Origin: Alphaproteobacteria bacterium
GTDB taxonomy: Bacteria; Pseudomonadota; Alphaproteobacteria; HIMB59
Length of the DNA stretch: 63,445 nt
Direction of reading: 5' to 3'
NCBI GenBank assembly: GCA_029246865.1
Contig: JAQWMI010000006.1
Coordinates: 1-63,445 of the forward strand
The notes under the pieces were generated by a model, which saw nothing but the letters and a program-made list of their open reading frames with translations, searched no databases and was not told the DNA's origin. A program made the position numbers and the translations under genes. The stretch's first letter is position 1. Every line of letters starts with the position of its first letter. Of the stretch, positions 20,052-28,555 are shown in pieces.

Positions 20052-20644
20052 CTATAATTTCTAATTAACTTAATCATTTTACCAAGAATATTTATTCTAT
20101 CTTTATTATATGTAGTTTTTTTAAAATTTAATTCATCGCCTAAAATATCAATTGTTTCTGTATTTATTTTCAATTTCTTCAACGTGATATCACTGTTATC
20201 AATTTGAATAGCATATATGTTTTTTTCATTAATAAAGGTTGGTTTTTCTAATAATACTGTATCACCGTGATAGATACCATAAGAATGCATTGAATTACCA
20301 TTTATCTTACATGCAAAAACATCTATTGGATTTTTATCGAGTTGCAACAAATCATTAGCATCAACCTTTGAAATAGCATCTGACTCTGTTTCAATTGGTT
20401 TGCCCGCAGATATTTCATTAAAAAAATTAATAGTTGCTTCCTCAGATCGTAATTTAATTGATCTAGCTTTAAGTGAGTCTTTGTATAAGTAATTATGTGA
20501 AATTAAATATTCTATATATTGAAAAATACTAGATTTTGATTTCAGATTCATAAAATTTTTCATTTCATTGTAGGAAGGAGAGTATTTATTTTCTGCAATA
20601 TAAGACTTGATATAATCAAGTAGGAGTAATGCTTTTTTAGTCAT
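20048..20644 (-). CDS. lexA: LexA repressor
   Basis: SOS repressor that self-cleaves when RecA is activated. The N-terminal winged helix (residues 1-65) begins KALLLLDYIKSYIAENKYSPSYNEM. The cleavage bond is A80-G81 in ISAGKPI. The S24 peptidase dyad is S118 (NGNSMHS) and K156 (DITLKKLK). Length 198 is close to the family norm. The gene is buried between moeA (8-base overlap) and gltX (4-base overlap) with no room for its own promoter. I saw no GTTC-N7-GTTC-type box next to it, so autoregulation would need a site further upstream. Confidence 0.93.
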   Translation of the reverse strand: MTKKALLLLDYIKSYIAENKYSPSYNEMKNFMNLKSKSSIFQYIEYLISHNYLYKDSLKARSIKLRSEEATINFFNEISAGKPIETESDAISKVDANDLLQLDKNPIDVFACKINGNSMHSYGIYHGDTVLLEKPTFINEKNIYAIQIDNSDITLKKLKINTETIDILGDELNFKKTTYNKDRINILGKMIKLIRNYR

Positions 20645-21785
20645 TGATGTTTATGTATTTTATATATTCTGAATGATCGTAATACACTAAGATATTACTT
20701 TTAATAATATTTAATATATTAGAACTTTCTTGATCGTCAAATATTTTAACCTTATTATTATTTAAATTTGCAAATAAAAAGGATTTTCTTTTCAATTTAT
20801 CAAAAGGAAATTTAGTAATCATTAATGTTTCAAATTTTTTAATTGTCATACTTTCAAATTGTATTGTGTCATTAGAATAATATTTACTAAATAAACCTTT
20901 TAGCAATATATTAGTTAAAACAAAACTGGAACATGGGTTTCCCGGAAAAAAAAAGACTATTTTATTTTTTATTTTCATAACTTTAAAGGGCTTACCTGGC
21001 TTAAGATTCAGACCGTTAATAATTAAATTTTTATTTTTAAAATAAAAATCATCATCACTCTTACCGGTACCGCCAATTACTATAACTATATTAGATTTTG
21101 ATTGTTTAATTAATTTTTCTAATTTTTTTTGGTTATCTTTTATAATTTTTATTTTATCTAAAGTCTGATTATTTTTTTTTAAAAAATTTTGCAAATAAAC
21201 TATATTTGTCGGTTTGATTTCTTTTTTTTCAAAAAATTCATTACCTGTACCTATCAAAGTAAATGAAAGAGGTTTTATAATTTTTATTTTATAATTATAA
21301 AAACTTTCTACAAATTGAATATCTTTATTATGTAATTCATAACCTTTTTTAAAAACTATAGAGTTTTTTTTAATAACATGACCTTTCGCTCTTATAAAAT
21401 CATCTTTACTATTATCTTTTTGATAAAAAATATCATTTTCTTTTACTAGATCTTCAATAGGAACAATTTTTTTTATACTACTATTAATAAAAGATCCTGT
21501 TTTAACTATTAGACATTCATTATTTCTAATAATTTTTTTATTTAATCTAGTAAGAGATGTTTTGCCGACAATTTTATAGTTCTTAGATATTTTTGATATT
21601 CCTATACCGTCCATTGCAGATTGATTAAATTTTGGCACATCAATCTTACATATAAAATTATCTCCCACAAAATCACCAGAATTTGTTAGGCTTGTCTTCT
21701 TATAAAGATATTTTTTTTTTGGAAGAATTGCGCTAATAAAATCAATAGCTTCAAAAATATCTTTTTTATAATTTTTTTGATCCAC
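20637..21785 (-). CDS. moeA: molybdopterin molybdenumtransferase
   Basis: Inserts molybdate into adenylylated molybdopterin in the last Moco step. Family landmarks: VPKFNQSAMDGIGIS (usual FDNSAMDGYA), CLIVKTGSFI, LIGTGNEFFE, VIVIGGTGKSDDDFYFKN (usual ASGGVSVGDYD) and LKPGKPFKVMKI...FFPGNPCSSFV. The 382 residues are slightly shorter than usual. The start is GTG, overlapping moaC by 20 bases. Motifs are diverged but in correct order. The moaC-moeA-lexA order after trpC is standard in alphaproteobacteria. Confidence 0.93.
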   Translation of the reverse strand: MDQKNYKKDIFEAIDFISAILPKKKYLYKKTSLTNSGDFVGDNFICKIDVPKFNQSAMDGIGISKISKNYKIVGKTSLTRLNKKIIRNNECLIVKTGSFINSSIKKIVPIEDLVKENDIFYQKDNSKDDFIRAKGHVIKKNSIVFKKGYELHNKDIQFVESFYNYKIKIIKPLSFTLIGTGNEFFEKKEIKPTNIVYLQNFLKKNNQTLDKIKIIKDNQKKLEKLIKQSKSNIVIVIGGTGKSDDDFYFKNKNLIINGLNLKPGKPFKVMKIKNKIVFFFPGNPCSSFVLTNILLKGLFSKYYSNDTIQFESMTIKKFETLMITKFPFDKLKRKSFLFANLNNNKVKIFDDQESSNILNIIKSNILVYYDHSEYIKYININD

Positions 21786-22227
21786 CTGTTTTCTTAACCA
21801 ATTGAATATTTTTAATAATTATTGTTTTTTTATATGATTTCAACATATCGTATAATGTTGTTGCTGTAACAGCTACAGCATGGATAACTTCAATTTCAAT
21901 TCCAGTTGAATAGTGTGATTTGGCCTCAGCTATTATATCAATTTTAGTATTATTTTTTAATTCAATTTTTATATCTACGTAATCAATAGGTATATTATGA
22001 GTTAATGGAATTACGTTGGAAGTATTTTTAGCTGCTAACACACCACTAATTTTTGATGTGTTAAATAGATTATTTGTAATTTTCTTATTTTTTAACAAAT
22101 AGTCGTATAGTGATTTGTCAATAATCATTTCTCCTTTAGCAATGGCAATTCGTTGTGATTTATTTTTATTCGAAATATCAACCATCTCGGTATTTTTATT
22201 TTTTTTATTAAAATGTGTTAAACTCAT
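21766..22227 (-). CDS. moaC: cyclic pyranopterin monophosphate synthase
   Basis: Completes conversion of the GTP-derived intermediate to cyclic pyranopterin in Moco synthesis. Recognised by MVDISNKNKSQRIAIAKGEM, the segment GVLAAKNTSNVIPLTHNIPIDYVDI (usual IMAAKxTSxLIPLCHPL, with the active His kept and Cys changed to Thr), and GIEIEVIHAVAVTATTLYDM. The GG near the end is also kept. Length 153, normal. It shares one base with trpC. MoaA, the partner enzyme, is not in the window. Confidence 0.95.
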   Translation of the reverse strand: MSLTHFNKKNKNTEMVDISNKNKSQRIAIAKGEMIIDKSLYDYLLKNKKITNNLFNTSKISGVLAAKNTSNVIPLTHNIPIDYVDIKIELKNNTKIDIIAEAKSHYSTGIEIEVIHAVAVTATTLYDMLKSYKKTIIIKNIQLVKKTGGSKKL

Positions 22228-22985
22228 TATTTTGATATTTCAGATATATATTTTTTTATATCTTTATTATTGAGGATACTACCACCAATTAGGAATGTAT
22301 TAATTTTATTTTTCTTTATTACACTGATATTTCTAAGTGTTAATCCACTCTCACTTACTATAATTCTATTTTTAATCTTTGATGATAATTCTAATGTTTT
22401 TTTAATATCAATTTTTTGAAGAGCTAGGTTTCTATTGTTTATTCCAATAAGATTTGTTTTAGTCTTTTTAATTTTTAAAAGATCTTTTTCTGATTCAATT
22501 TCAATTAATACATCAAGTCCATATGAATGAGCACAATTTTCTAATTCTAACAATTTTTTTTCAGTTAATATTCTTGCTATTAATAAAATTGCATCAACTT
22601 CATAAAATGCACTTTCATAAATTTGAATTGGGTCTATGATAAAATCTTTTCTAATAATAGGCTTATTTGTATATTTTTTCGCTATAACTATATCATTTAT
22701 ACTCCCACCAAAATTTTTATCAGTTAGAATCGATATGCATGTCACGTTAGCTTTGTCATAACTTTTAATTACTTCTCTTATACTTTGTATTTTTTTAAAT
22801 TCTTTAACTGATGGACTAAATCTTTTAAATTCCGCTATTAAGCTAGTTTTATTTTGTGAATTATTTTTTTCAATTTCTTTAATAAAACGTGATTTACACT
22901 TGATCTTATTACGAATTTTATATTTGTGGTTAAGGTAGCTTAATTTACTATTCTGTTCATTAACAATTTTTTCTAAGACATTCAT
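22227..22985 (-). CDS. trpC: indole-3-glycerol phosphate synthase
   Basis: Closes the indole ring in tryptophan synthesis. TIM-barrel motifs: LIAEFKRFSPSVKEF (usual IAEIKKASPSKG), ISILTDKNFGGSINDI, IIRKDFIIDPIQIYES, AILLIARILTE, LIGINNRNLALQKIDI and IIVSESGL, all in order with the catalytic Lys and Glu residues. I start at the ATG at 22985, which forms an ATGA overlap with trpD; an in-frame TTG six bases upstream is less likely. 252 residues. Confidence 0.96.
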   Translation of the reverse strand: MNVLEKIVNEQNSKLSYLNHKYKIRNKIKCKSRFIKEIEKNNSQNKTSLIAEFKRFSPSVKEFKKIQSIREVIKSYDKANVTCISILTDKNFGGSINDIVIAKKYTNKPIIRKDFIIDPIQIYESAFYEVDAILLIARILTEKKLLELENCAHSYGLDVLIEIESEKDLLKIKKTKTNLIGINNRNLALQKIDIKKTLELSSKIKNRIIVSESGLTLRNISVIKKNKINTFLIGGSILNNKDIKKYISEISK

Positions 22986-23968
22986 GAGCAAATCTTATTA
23001 AGATGATCTAAGGATTGTTTACTATCAATTGATGACACAAGTATTTCGTAAGCTTCATCAAATTTTTTATTTTGATCTATTGTTAAGACTCCGTAAACGG
23101 CATTTATAATTACCATATCTCTATAATTATTTTTCTTACCTTCAAATAAATTAATTAATTTCTTGGCATTATATTTCGGTTCTTTTCCTTTAATGTCCTC
23201 AAATGATAAGTTTTTTTGGGATAAATATCTTCTAAATTTATGATGATCTATTTTTTTCCTTTTAATCTGATTGCTTGTTGTTTTTTCCCACATAGTAGTA
23301 TTTGAAAAAATACTTATTTCATCTAAACCATCATCTGAAGTAAAGACTTTGAAATTTCTTAATTTATTTTTTAATAAGATTTCTGCTATAGCCTTACAGG
23401 ATTTCTTATCAAAAGTTCCAACAATTTGATATTTAGTTTGAAGAGGATTAAGAGTAGGGCCTATCATGTTAAAAAAAGTTTTGAATCCTAATAATTTTCT
23501 TGTTTCGGCAACATTTTTCAAAATAGGATAAAAATTAGGCGCGTTTAGATATGTGAAATTATTTTTCTTAAGATTTCCAATAATTTTATTTTCTCTAAAC
23601 TCCATTTTTATACCTAATTCATTTAATATATCAGATGACCCTGATAATGAACTAGCTGCTCTATTTCCATGTTTGCTTATTTTGATGCCAATACTTGCAA
23701 GCAATAAAGCAACTGTCGTTGATATATTTAAAGTTTTTTTTCCATCTCCTCCAGTACCACAAGTATCTAAAGAGTTATAAAAAGGTTTTATTTTCTTTGA
23801 TTTTTTTTTGATATATTTTCTAAATTCATCTATTAGTTCTGGGTCATACATATTTTCATTTAATTTAGATATGATTAAACCTTGATGAACTGGATTGTCT
23901 GATGAAAAAACAAAGTCAATTGCCTCATTTAAATCAAAATTTTTATTATAATATAAGTTTTCAATCAT
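22982..23968 (-). CDS. trpD: anthranilate phosphoribosyltransferase
   Basis: Transfers phosphoribose from PRPP to anthranilate. The PRPP-binding loop is plain in DTCGTGGDGKKTLNISTTVALLLAS, followed by KHGNRAASSLSGSSDILNELGI. The later FKTFFNMIGPTLNPL and VFTSDDGLDEISIF (metal-binding DE) complete the fold. 328 residues, normal. Starts with ATG directly after the trpG stop and overlaps trpC by 4 bases. Part of trpE-G-D-C; trpF, trpB and trpA are not in the window. Confidence 0.97.
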   Translation of the reverse strand: MIENLYYNKNFDLNEAIDFVFSSDNPVHQGLIISKLNENMYDPELIDEFRKYIKKKSKKIKPFYNSLDTCGTGGDGKKTLNISTTVALLLASIGIKISKHGNRAASSLSGSSDILNELGIKMEFRENKIIGNLKKNNFTYLNAPNFYPILKNVAETRKLLGFKTFFNMIGPTLNPLQTKYQIVGTFDKKSCKAIAEILLKNKLRNFKVFTSDDGLDEISIFSNTTMWEKTTSNQIKRKKIDHHKFRRYLSQKNLSFEDIKGKEPKYNAKKLINLFEGKKNNYRDMVIINAVYGVLTIDQNKKFDEAYEILVSSIDSKQSLDHLNKICS

Positions 23969-24541
23969 TTAAATTGTTTTAATAAAGTTACTTATTATCC
24001 TATCTCCAATTAATGTTTCTATGCTTTCTGGGTGAAATTGCACTCCATGAATATTATATAATTTATGTTTAAGTCCCATTATAACTTTGTCATCTTCTGA
24101 TATGCACGTAATTTCTAATTCTTCAGGTTTATTCATTTTATCTACGTATAATGAATGGTATCTAGTTGCCTGAAATTCATTTTTAATATTAGAAAAAATT
24201 TTATTTTTTTTTTGAATTTTAATATTTGATATTTTTCCATGATAAGGGTGTTTTAATGTTTTAATCTTACCTTTAAAAAAAGCGCCAATGATTTGATGAC
24301 CTAGGCAAATTCCAAAAATGGGCATAAAGCTGTATATTTTGTCAATTAAATCTAAACACTCTCCTGCATTAAAAGGATTGCTTGGCCCTGGTGATATGAT
24401 TACAGCTTCAGAGTTTATGATTTTATGATAATTAGATAATAATTCATCATTTTTTAGTATTTGAACTTTTTTATTATTTTTACATACAGAGTGGTAAATG
24501 TTGTAAGTAAAACTATCGTAATTATCAATTAGAGTTATCAT
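23969..24541 (-). CDS. trpG: anthranilate synthase glutaminase component
   Basis: Class I glutamine amidotransferase that feeds ammonia to TrpE. Motifs: LIDNYDSFTYNI, ISPGPSNPFNAG (oxyanion region), the nucleophile Cys in FGICLGHQIIG, and the His/Glu pair in IHGVQFHPESI. 190 residues, normal. In many rhizobia it is fused to TrpE; here it is separate, overlapping trpE by 4 bases (ATGA). It could also serve PabB (folate), as TrpG often does when no separate PabA exists; this cannot be decided here. Confidence 0.96.
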   Translation of the reverse strand: MITLIDNYDSFTYNIYHSVCKNNKKVQILKNDELLSNYHKIINSEAVIISPGPSNPFNAGECLDLIDKIYSFMPIFGICLGHQIIGAFFKGKIKTLKHPYHGKISNIKIQKKNKIFSNIKNEFQATRYHSLYVDKMNKPEELEITCISEDDKVIMGLKHKLYNIHGVQFHPESIETLIGDRIISNFIKTI

Positions 24542-25935
24542 TGAATTTCGTGTGCTATGGAATACGCATTAAAAAGTGCTTGAGCCTTATTTATGCACTC
24601 ATCATATTCACTTTTATCTTTACTATCGTAGACAATACCGGCTCCACTTTGGGCATAAATCTTTTTGTCTTTAATTAAAGCTGTTCTCAAGTTTATACAA
24701 CTATCCATATTGCCATTAGCATCTAAGTAGCAAACAGAACCCGCATAAAATTCCCTATTATTGTTTTCTAATTCTTCCAATATTTGTAATGCTCTAATCT
24801 TAGGTGCTCCTGAAACAGTACCGGCCGGTAGTCCTGCAAATAATACATCAATAGGACTTAGTTTCTTCCTAATTTTGCCTGTCACATTACTTACGATATG
24901 CATTACATGAGAATAATATTCTACAATATTTTTTTCAGTAACCTTTACGCTGTCTATTTGAGATATTGTCCCAACATCATTTCTTCCTAAATCCACCAGC
25001 ATTAAATGTTCTGCTAATTCTTTCTTATCATTTAATAGTTCGTTTTTATTGAATTCATCCTCTTCATTCGTTTTTCCTCTTTTTCTTGTGCCTGCAATAG
25101 GTCTTAGTGTGACAAGGTCGTCATTAACCTTAATCATCGTTTCAGGACTAGAACAAATAATTTGGTATTCACTAAAATTTAAATAAACAAGATAAGGAGA
25201 TGGATTGATCGATCTTAAGGCTCGATAGAAATTAAAAGGATCAATTTTATAATCATTTTCAAATCTTTGTGATAAAACAGCTTGGAATATTTCACCTTTC
25301 GTAATTTCTTTTTTTATTAAATTAACTTTTTTAAGAAAGGAATTTTTAGACATCAATGGTTTGAATTTCTTATTAAAAATTTTAACTTTTACTTTTTTAA
25401 AATTAGTTTTTTCATTATTTATAATATTATTTAGTTTTTCAATATACTTGATAGATTTATTTCTATTATTTGAAATATCAATTAAGTGAACTTGATTTAA
25501 AATATTATCAATAATAATTAAATTTTTTGGTTTAACAAAATGGGCTAGGGGAATTCCAATCGTATTTTTATTTTCATCATAGTTCAACTTTGGAAGTGTG
25601 AATTTACAGAGATCAAAAGATAAATTACCTATAATAATTGGAAGAGGTATGGCTTCTTTATAAAAAATATTAACTTGATAATTACTATATATACTTTCTA
25701 TGTAATCTTTATGAGAATGAAATTTTTTTTCTACTCCATTTTCTATTGCATGACTTTTATATATTTTAATTTCTTCTAAAGAATTAAAAAAAATAATTGT
25801 AAAACGTCCTTTATTATCTCCTCCGATAACTGACTCTAACATAGAAACGTCTTTATAATTTTTTTTGAGTTTTTCTACAAGAGATATGGAGTTTTGATTA
25901 TCTAGGAATATTTTTTTTCCATAAAGATTATTCAT
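24538..25935 (-). CDS. trpE: anthranilate synthase component I
   Basis: Converts chorismate to anthranilate with ammonia from TrpG. Chorismate-binding domain motifs: KGEIFQAVLSQRF, PSPYLVYLNF, ICSSPETMIKV, RPIAGTRKRG, LMLVDLGRNDVGTIS, YSHVMHIVSNVTG and FAGLPAGTVSGAPKIRALQI, then QSGAGIVYDSK near the end. The N-terminal regulatory domain, which holds the feedback tryptophan site, is degraded but present (LESVIGGDNKGRFTIIF). 465 residues. Starts with ATG 3 bases after the upstream gene's stop. Confidence 0.97.
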   Translation of the reverse strand: MNNLYGKKIFLDNQNSISLVEKLKKNYKDVSMLESVIGGDNKGRFTIIFFNSLEEIKIYKSHAIENGVEKKFHSHKDYIESIYSNYQVNIFYKEAIPLPIIIGNLSFDLCKFTLPKLNYDENKNTIGIPLAHFVKPKNLIIIDNILNQVHLIDISNNRNKSIKYIEKLNNIINNEKTNFKKVKVKIFNKKFKPLMSKNSFLKKVNLIKKEITKGEIFQAVLSQRFENDYKIDPFNFYRALRSINPSPYLVYLNFSEYQIICSSPETMIKVNDDLVTLRPIAGTRKRGKTNEEDEFNKNELLNDKKELAEHLMLVDLGRNDVGTISQIDSVKVTEKNIVEYYSHVMHIVSNVTGKIRKKLSPIDVLFAGLPAGTVSGAPKIRALQILEELENNNREFYAGSVCYLDANGNMDSCINLRTALIKDKKIYAQSGAGIVYDSKDKSEYDECINKAQALFNAYSIAHEIQ

Positions 25936-25938
25936 GAA

Positions 25939-27486
25939 TTATTGAAGGATTTTTTCGTTATTAATTTCAATTTCATATAAAGATTTAACTGCATTTAAAA
26001 GTTCATTATAAAATATATTTACAACGGTATTCTTTATTGATTCTGGATCAATTGAGCCATCATCAGTGTATTCTAAAATATAGACCTCATTATCAAGTGC
26101 TATTTTTGTTGGTTGATTCTTTTTCATCAAAATAACTTTTCTCATTTGATCCTCTGTTAATACCTGACCTTCTAAATCAATTGATCTTGAAAAATAATTA
26201 GCCTTAATAGTTTTTAACTCTAAGAGTTCATCAGGTGTAAATTGATCGATATTTGTGTCTTTTTTAAAATTAAAATTAAGAAATTTATTAACAAAAATGT
26301 CCCTTTCAGCGACTGGGATACTATCTACTGATATTTTTGTAATTGTGTAATCATAGTAATAGTTTGCATCTTTAAAATTTCCTTTTTCTTGATTTTCAAA
26401 TATTGGATAATTATCTTTCATTAGATTTTCTTTAAATAAAAAGTTATCTGTAAAGTATAGTTCTTTATCAATGTAGCGACTATTAACTTCATTTAAATTT
26501 ATACTATTAATATTATTTATTTCATTTTGAATAATTTGCTCTTTAATTTCATTTCTCTTTTCTGAAATTGAATAAGTTTTTTCTTCATTTTTTTCTATGA
26601 GCTTTAAGATGTAGTTCAAATCCCCTATATTAAAGATATCTGAAGCTTGATTTTCCTTTAGATTTTTTAATACCTCTAGTATTTTTGGTATTATTTTTTT
26701 TTCTTCAACACTAGTAAATGATGAAAATAAATTTATTTCATTTTTATAATCGATAAATTGATTTGATGTTAAATCTTTATCTTTAATTATAATTTGCTCA
26801 TAGCTGTAATTTTCTGCTTGAGTAAAATCAATTATATTTTCATCATAGTAATTTTTAATTATTTCTTCATTAACAATAGTTTCTTCTAAGTATTTAACCA
26901 AATCTACTTTCTGTATATTGATTTGATAATTGATTATAGCATTTTGATATTTGGATATTGCTGCACTATTGATATCTAATTTTCTATTTTTAATTTTAAA
27001 TACTTTAAATGTCTTTTCTTTTAAAAGTTTCTCATCAATATCTATATCTCTAAATAAATTAGCTTCTAAATTATTGATAAATATCTCCTTACTAATCTCG
27101 TCTTTCAAGTTATCTAATACTTCTTGAAGTTGAGTAGATGAGATAGCATTAATATCTTCATTTTCTGCTAGTGATTTCTTAAGTATTACCATTACAGATT
27201 CTTCATTTAATTGAATTTTTTCGCTTAAATACTTTTTAAGAGATTTGTCATTAATCAATTGATTTATATAATTGATTTTAGCAACTATTTCTTCTTGAGG
27301 ACTTAGCTGTTGTAGTCCTAAACTAGACTTGTAATTAGAAAATAACTGATTGAATTCGTCAACAGTAACAGCATCATTATCTATTTTTAGTATATAATCA
27401 GGGCTAATAAATCTATTAAAGCCCATAAAAAGGAAGCTTGCTGCTAATAAGCAACTAAAAAAGATTGTTATAAATTTTGTTTTCAT
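25939..27486 (-). CDS. PpiD/SurA-like periplasmic chaperone, divergent
   Basis: Probably a membrane-anchored periplasmic folding factor. One N-terminal membrane helix (residues 5-23) is followed by a SurA_N-like segment (ILKIDNDAVTVDEFNQLFSNYKSS). A long helical region follows, with a weak parvulin-like stretch around residues 215-330 (YSYEQIIIKD...LKENQASDIFNIGDLNYILKLIEKN). Catalytic-domain motifs are poor, so isomerase activity is doubtful. 515 residues, shorter than PpiD (~620). Position between trpE and tpiA matches the PpiD-like gene of many alphaproteobacteria. It heads the reverse operon, with only 35 bases before divergent tpiA. Confidence 0.75.
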   Translation of the reverse strand: MKTKFITIFFSCLLAASFLFMGFNRFISPDYILKIDNDAVTVDEFNQLFSNYKSSLGLQQLSPQEEIVAKINYINQLINDKSLKKYLSEKIQLNEESVMVILKKSLAENEDINAISSTQLQEVLDNLKDEISKEIFINNLEANLFRDIDIDEKLLKEKTFKVFKIKNRKLDINSAAISKYQNAIINYQINIQKVDLVKYLEETIVNEEIIKNYYDENIIDFTQAENYSYEQIIIKDKDLTSNQFIDYKNEINLFSSFTSVEEKKIIPKILEVLKNLKENQASDIFNIGDLNYILKLIEKNEEKTYSISEKRNEIKEQIIQNEINNINSINLNEVNSRYIDKELYFTDNFLFKENLMKDNYPIFENQEKGNFKDANYYYDYTITKISVDSIPVAERDIFVNKFLNFNFKKDTNIDQFTPDELLELKTIKANYFSRSIDLEGQVLTEDQMRKVILMKKNQPTKIALDNEVYILEYTDDGSIDPESIKNTVVNIFYNELLNAVKSLYEIEINNEKILQ

Positions 27487-27521
27487 AGTTAGAGATAAAG
27501 TGTTATTTCTATCAGATATTT

Positions 27522-28235
27522 ATGAAATTTATAATTTTTAATTGGAAATCTTATCTTAACTTCAAAGAGTCAACTTCCTTAGCAAAGTTTCTCGCCAAGA
27601 TGAAATTTGACAAAAGATTTAAACCTATAGTGGCACCAAGTAACATATCATTAGGCCATCTTAATAAGACCTTTAAAAATTTGTTATTTTCTGCCCAAAA
27701 TTTTGATTTATATGGAAAAGGGGGCTTTACTTCATATACCTCCATTAATGATATAAAAGATCAAAATATAAAATTTGCCATTATAGGTCATTCAGAAGTG
27801 AGGCAATATTCTGGTGAAAATGATTATATTGTAAGCCAAAAGCTTAAAATTGCTCTAAGTTCAAAAATTACACCAATTATTTGCGTAGGTGAAGACCTGT
27901 TAACTTACAAAAAAAATAAAACTAAAAGCCATATCAAAAAACAATTAAATATTATATTTGATAAAAAGCTCAAATATGATGAGGTTTTAATTGCATATGA
28001 ACCATTATGGGCAATTGGTTCAGGATTAGTGCCCACTAACGATGAAGTATTAAAAATTGCTGATTTTATTAAATTATTTCTAAAAGATTATACTTTTAAA
28101 AAACTTAAAATTTTATATGGTGGTTCCGTTAATTCTGATAATTTAGAAATGCTTTCTAAAATAAAGAATTTAGATGGCTTTTTAGTTGGATCGGCTTCAA
28201 TAAAGAAATCATTTATTAACAATTTTAAATTATGA
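27522..28235 (+). CDS. tpiA: triose-phosphate isomerase
   Basis: Interconverts dihydroxyacetone phosphate and glyceraldehyde 3-phosphate. Active-site residues are all visible: Asn/Lys in FNWKSY, His in FAIIGHSEVRQY, Glu in LIAYEPLWAIG and the phosphate-binding ILYGGSVNSDN. 237 residues, a little shorter than average. It is the first gene of the forward tpiA-secG-pyrG-kdsA-eno run. The 35-base gap to the divergent chaperone gene must hold both promoters. An ATGA overlap joins it to secG. Confidence 0.97.
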   Translation: MKFIIFNWKSYLNFKESTSLAKFLAKMKFDKRFKPIVAPSNISLGHLNKTFKNLLFSAQNFDLYGKGGFTSYTSINDIKDQNIKFAIIGHSEVRQYSGENDYIVSQKLKIALSSKITPIICVGEDLLTYKKNKTKSHIKKQLNIIFDKKLKYDEVLIAYEPLWAIGSGLVPTNDEVLKIADFIKLFLKDYTFKKLKILYGGSVNSDNLEMLSKIKNLDGFLVGSASIKKSFINNFKL

Positions 28236-28555
28236 TTAATATTTTTCTTATAGTCAGTGCCATAATCGGGGTTGTTCTCGTATTGATCATATTGTTTCAA
28301 AAAACCGAAGGAGGAAGTCTGGGTCTTGGTACTCAAACTACAATCGGGACTGGTGGAATGACCACACCAAAAAAATCTGGTGGAATTACAAGAGTAACTT
28401 ACATAATTGCTTTTGGATTTTTACTTTGGTGTCTTGGAAGTGCAGCTTATATGAATAGAACTTTTGCTCCTGAAATTGATTTACAAAAAATAGCTAACGA
28501 AATTGAAATAGACGACGACTTATCTGAAAAAATTCCTGAAGTCCCTCTGAAGTGA
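28232..28555 (+). CDS. secG: protein translocase subunit SecG
   Basis: Small inner-membrane component of the SecYEG channel. Two membrane helices (residues 2-20 and 52-70) flank the diagnostic cytoplasmic loop QKTEGGSLGLG...GMTTPKKSGGITRVTYI. 107 residues; the acidic tail EIDDDLSEKIPEVP is variable in the family. It sits between tpiA and pyrG as in other alphaproteobacteria, with 4-base overlaps on both sides (ATGA, GTGA). Confidence 0.95.
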   Translation: MINIFLIVSAIIGVVLVLIILFQKTEGGSLGLGTQTTIGTGGMTTPKKSGGITRVTYIIAFGFLLWCLGSAAYMNRTFAPEIDLQKIANEIEIDDDLSEKIPEVPLK

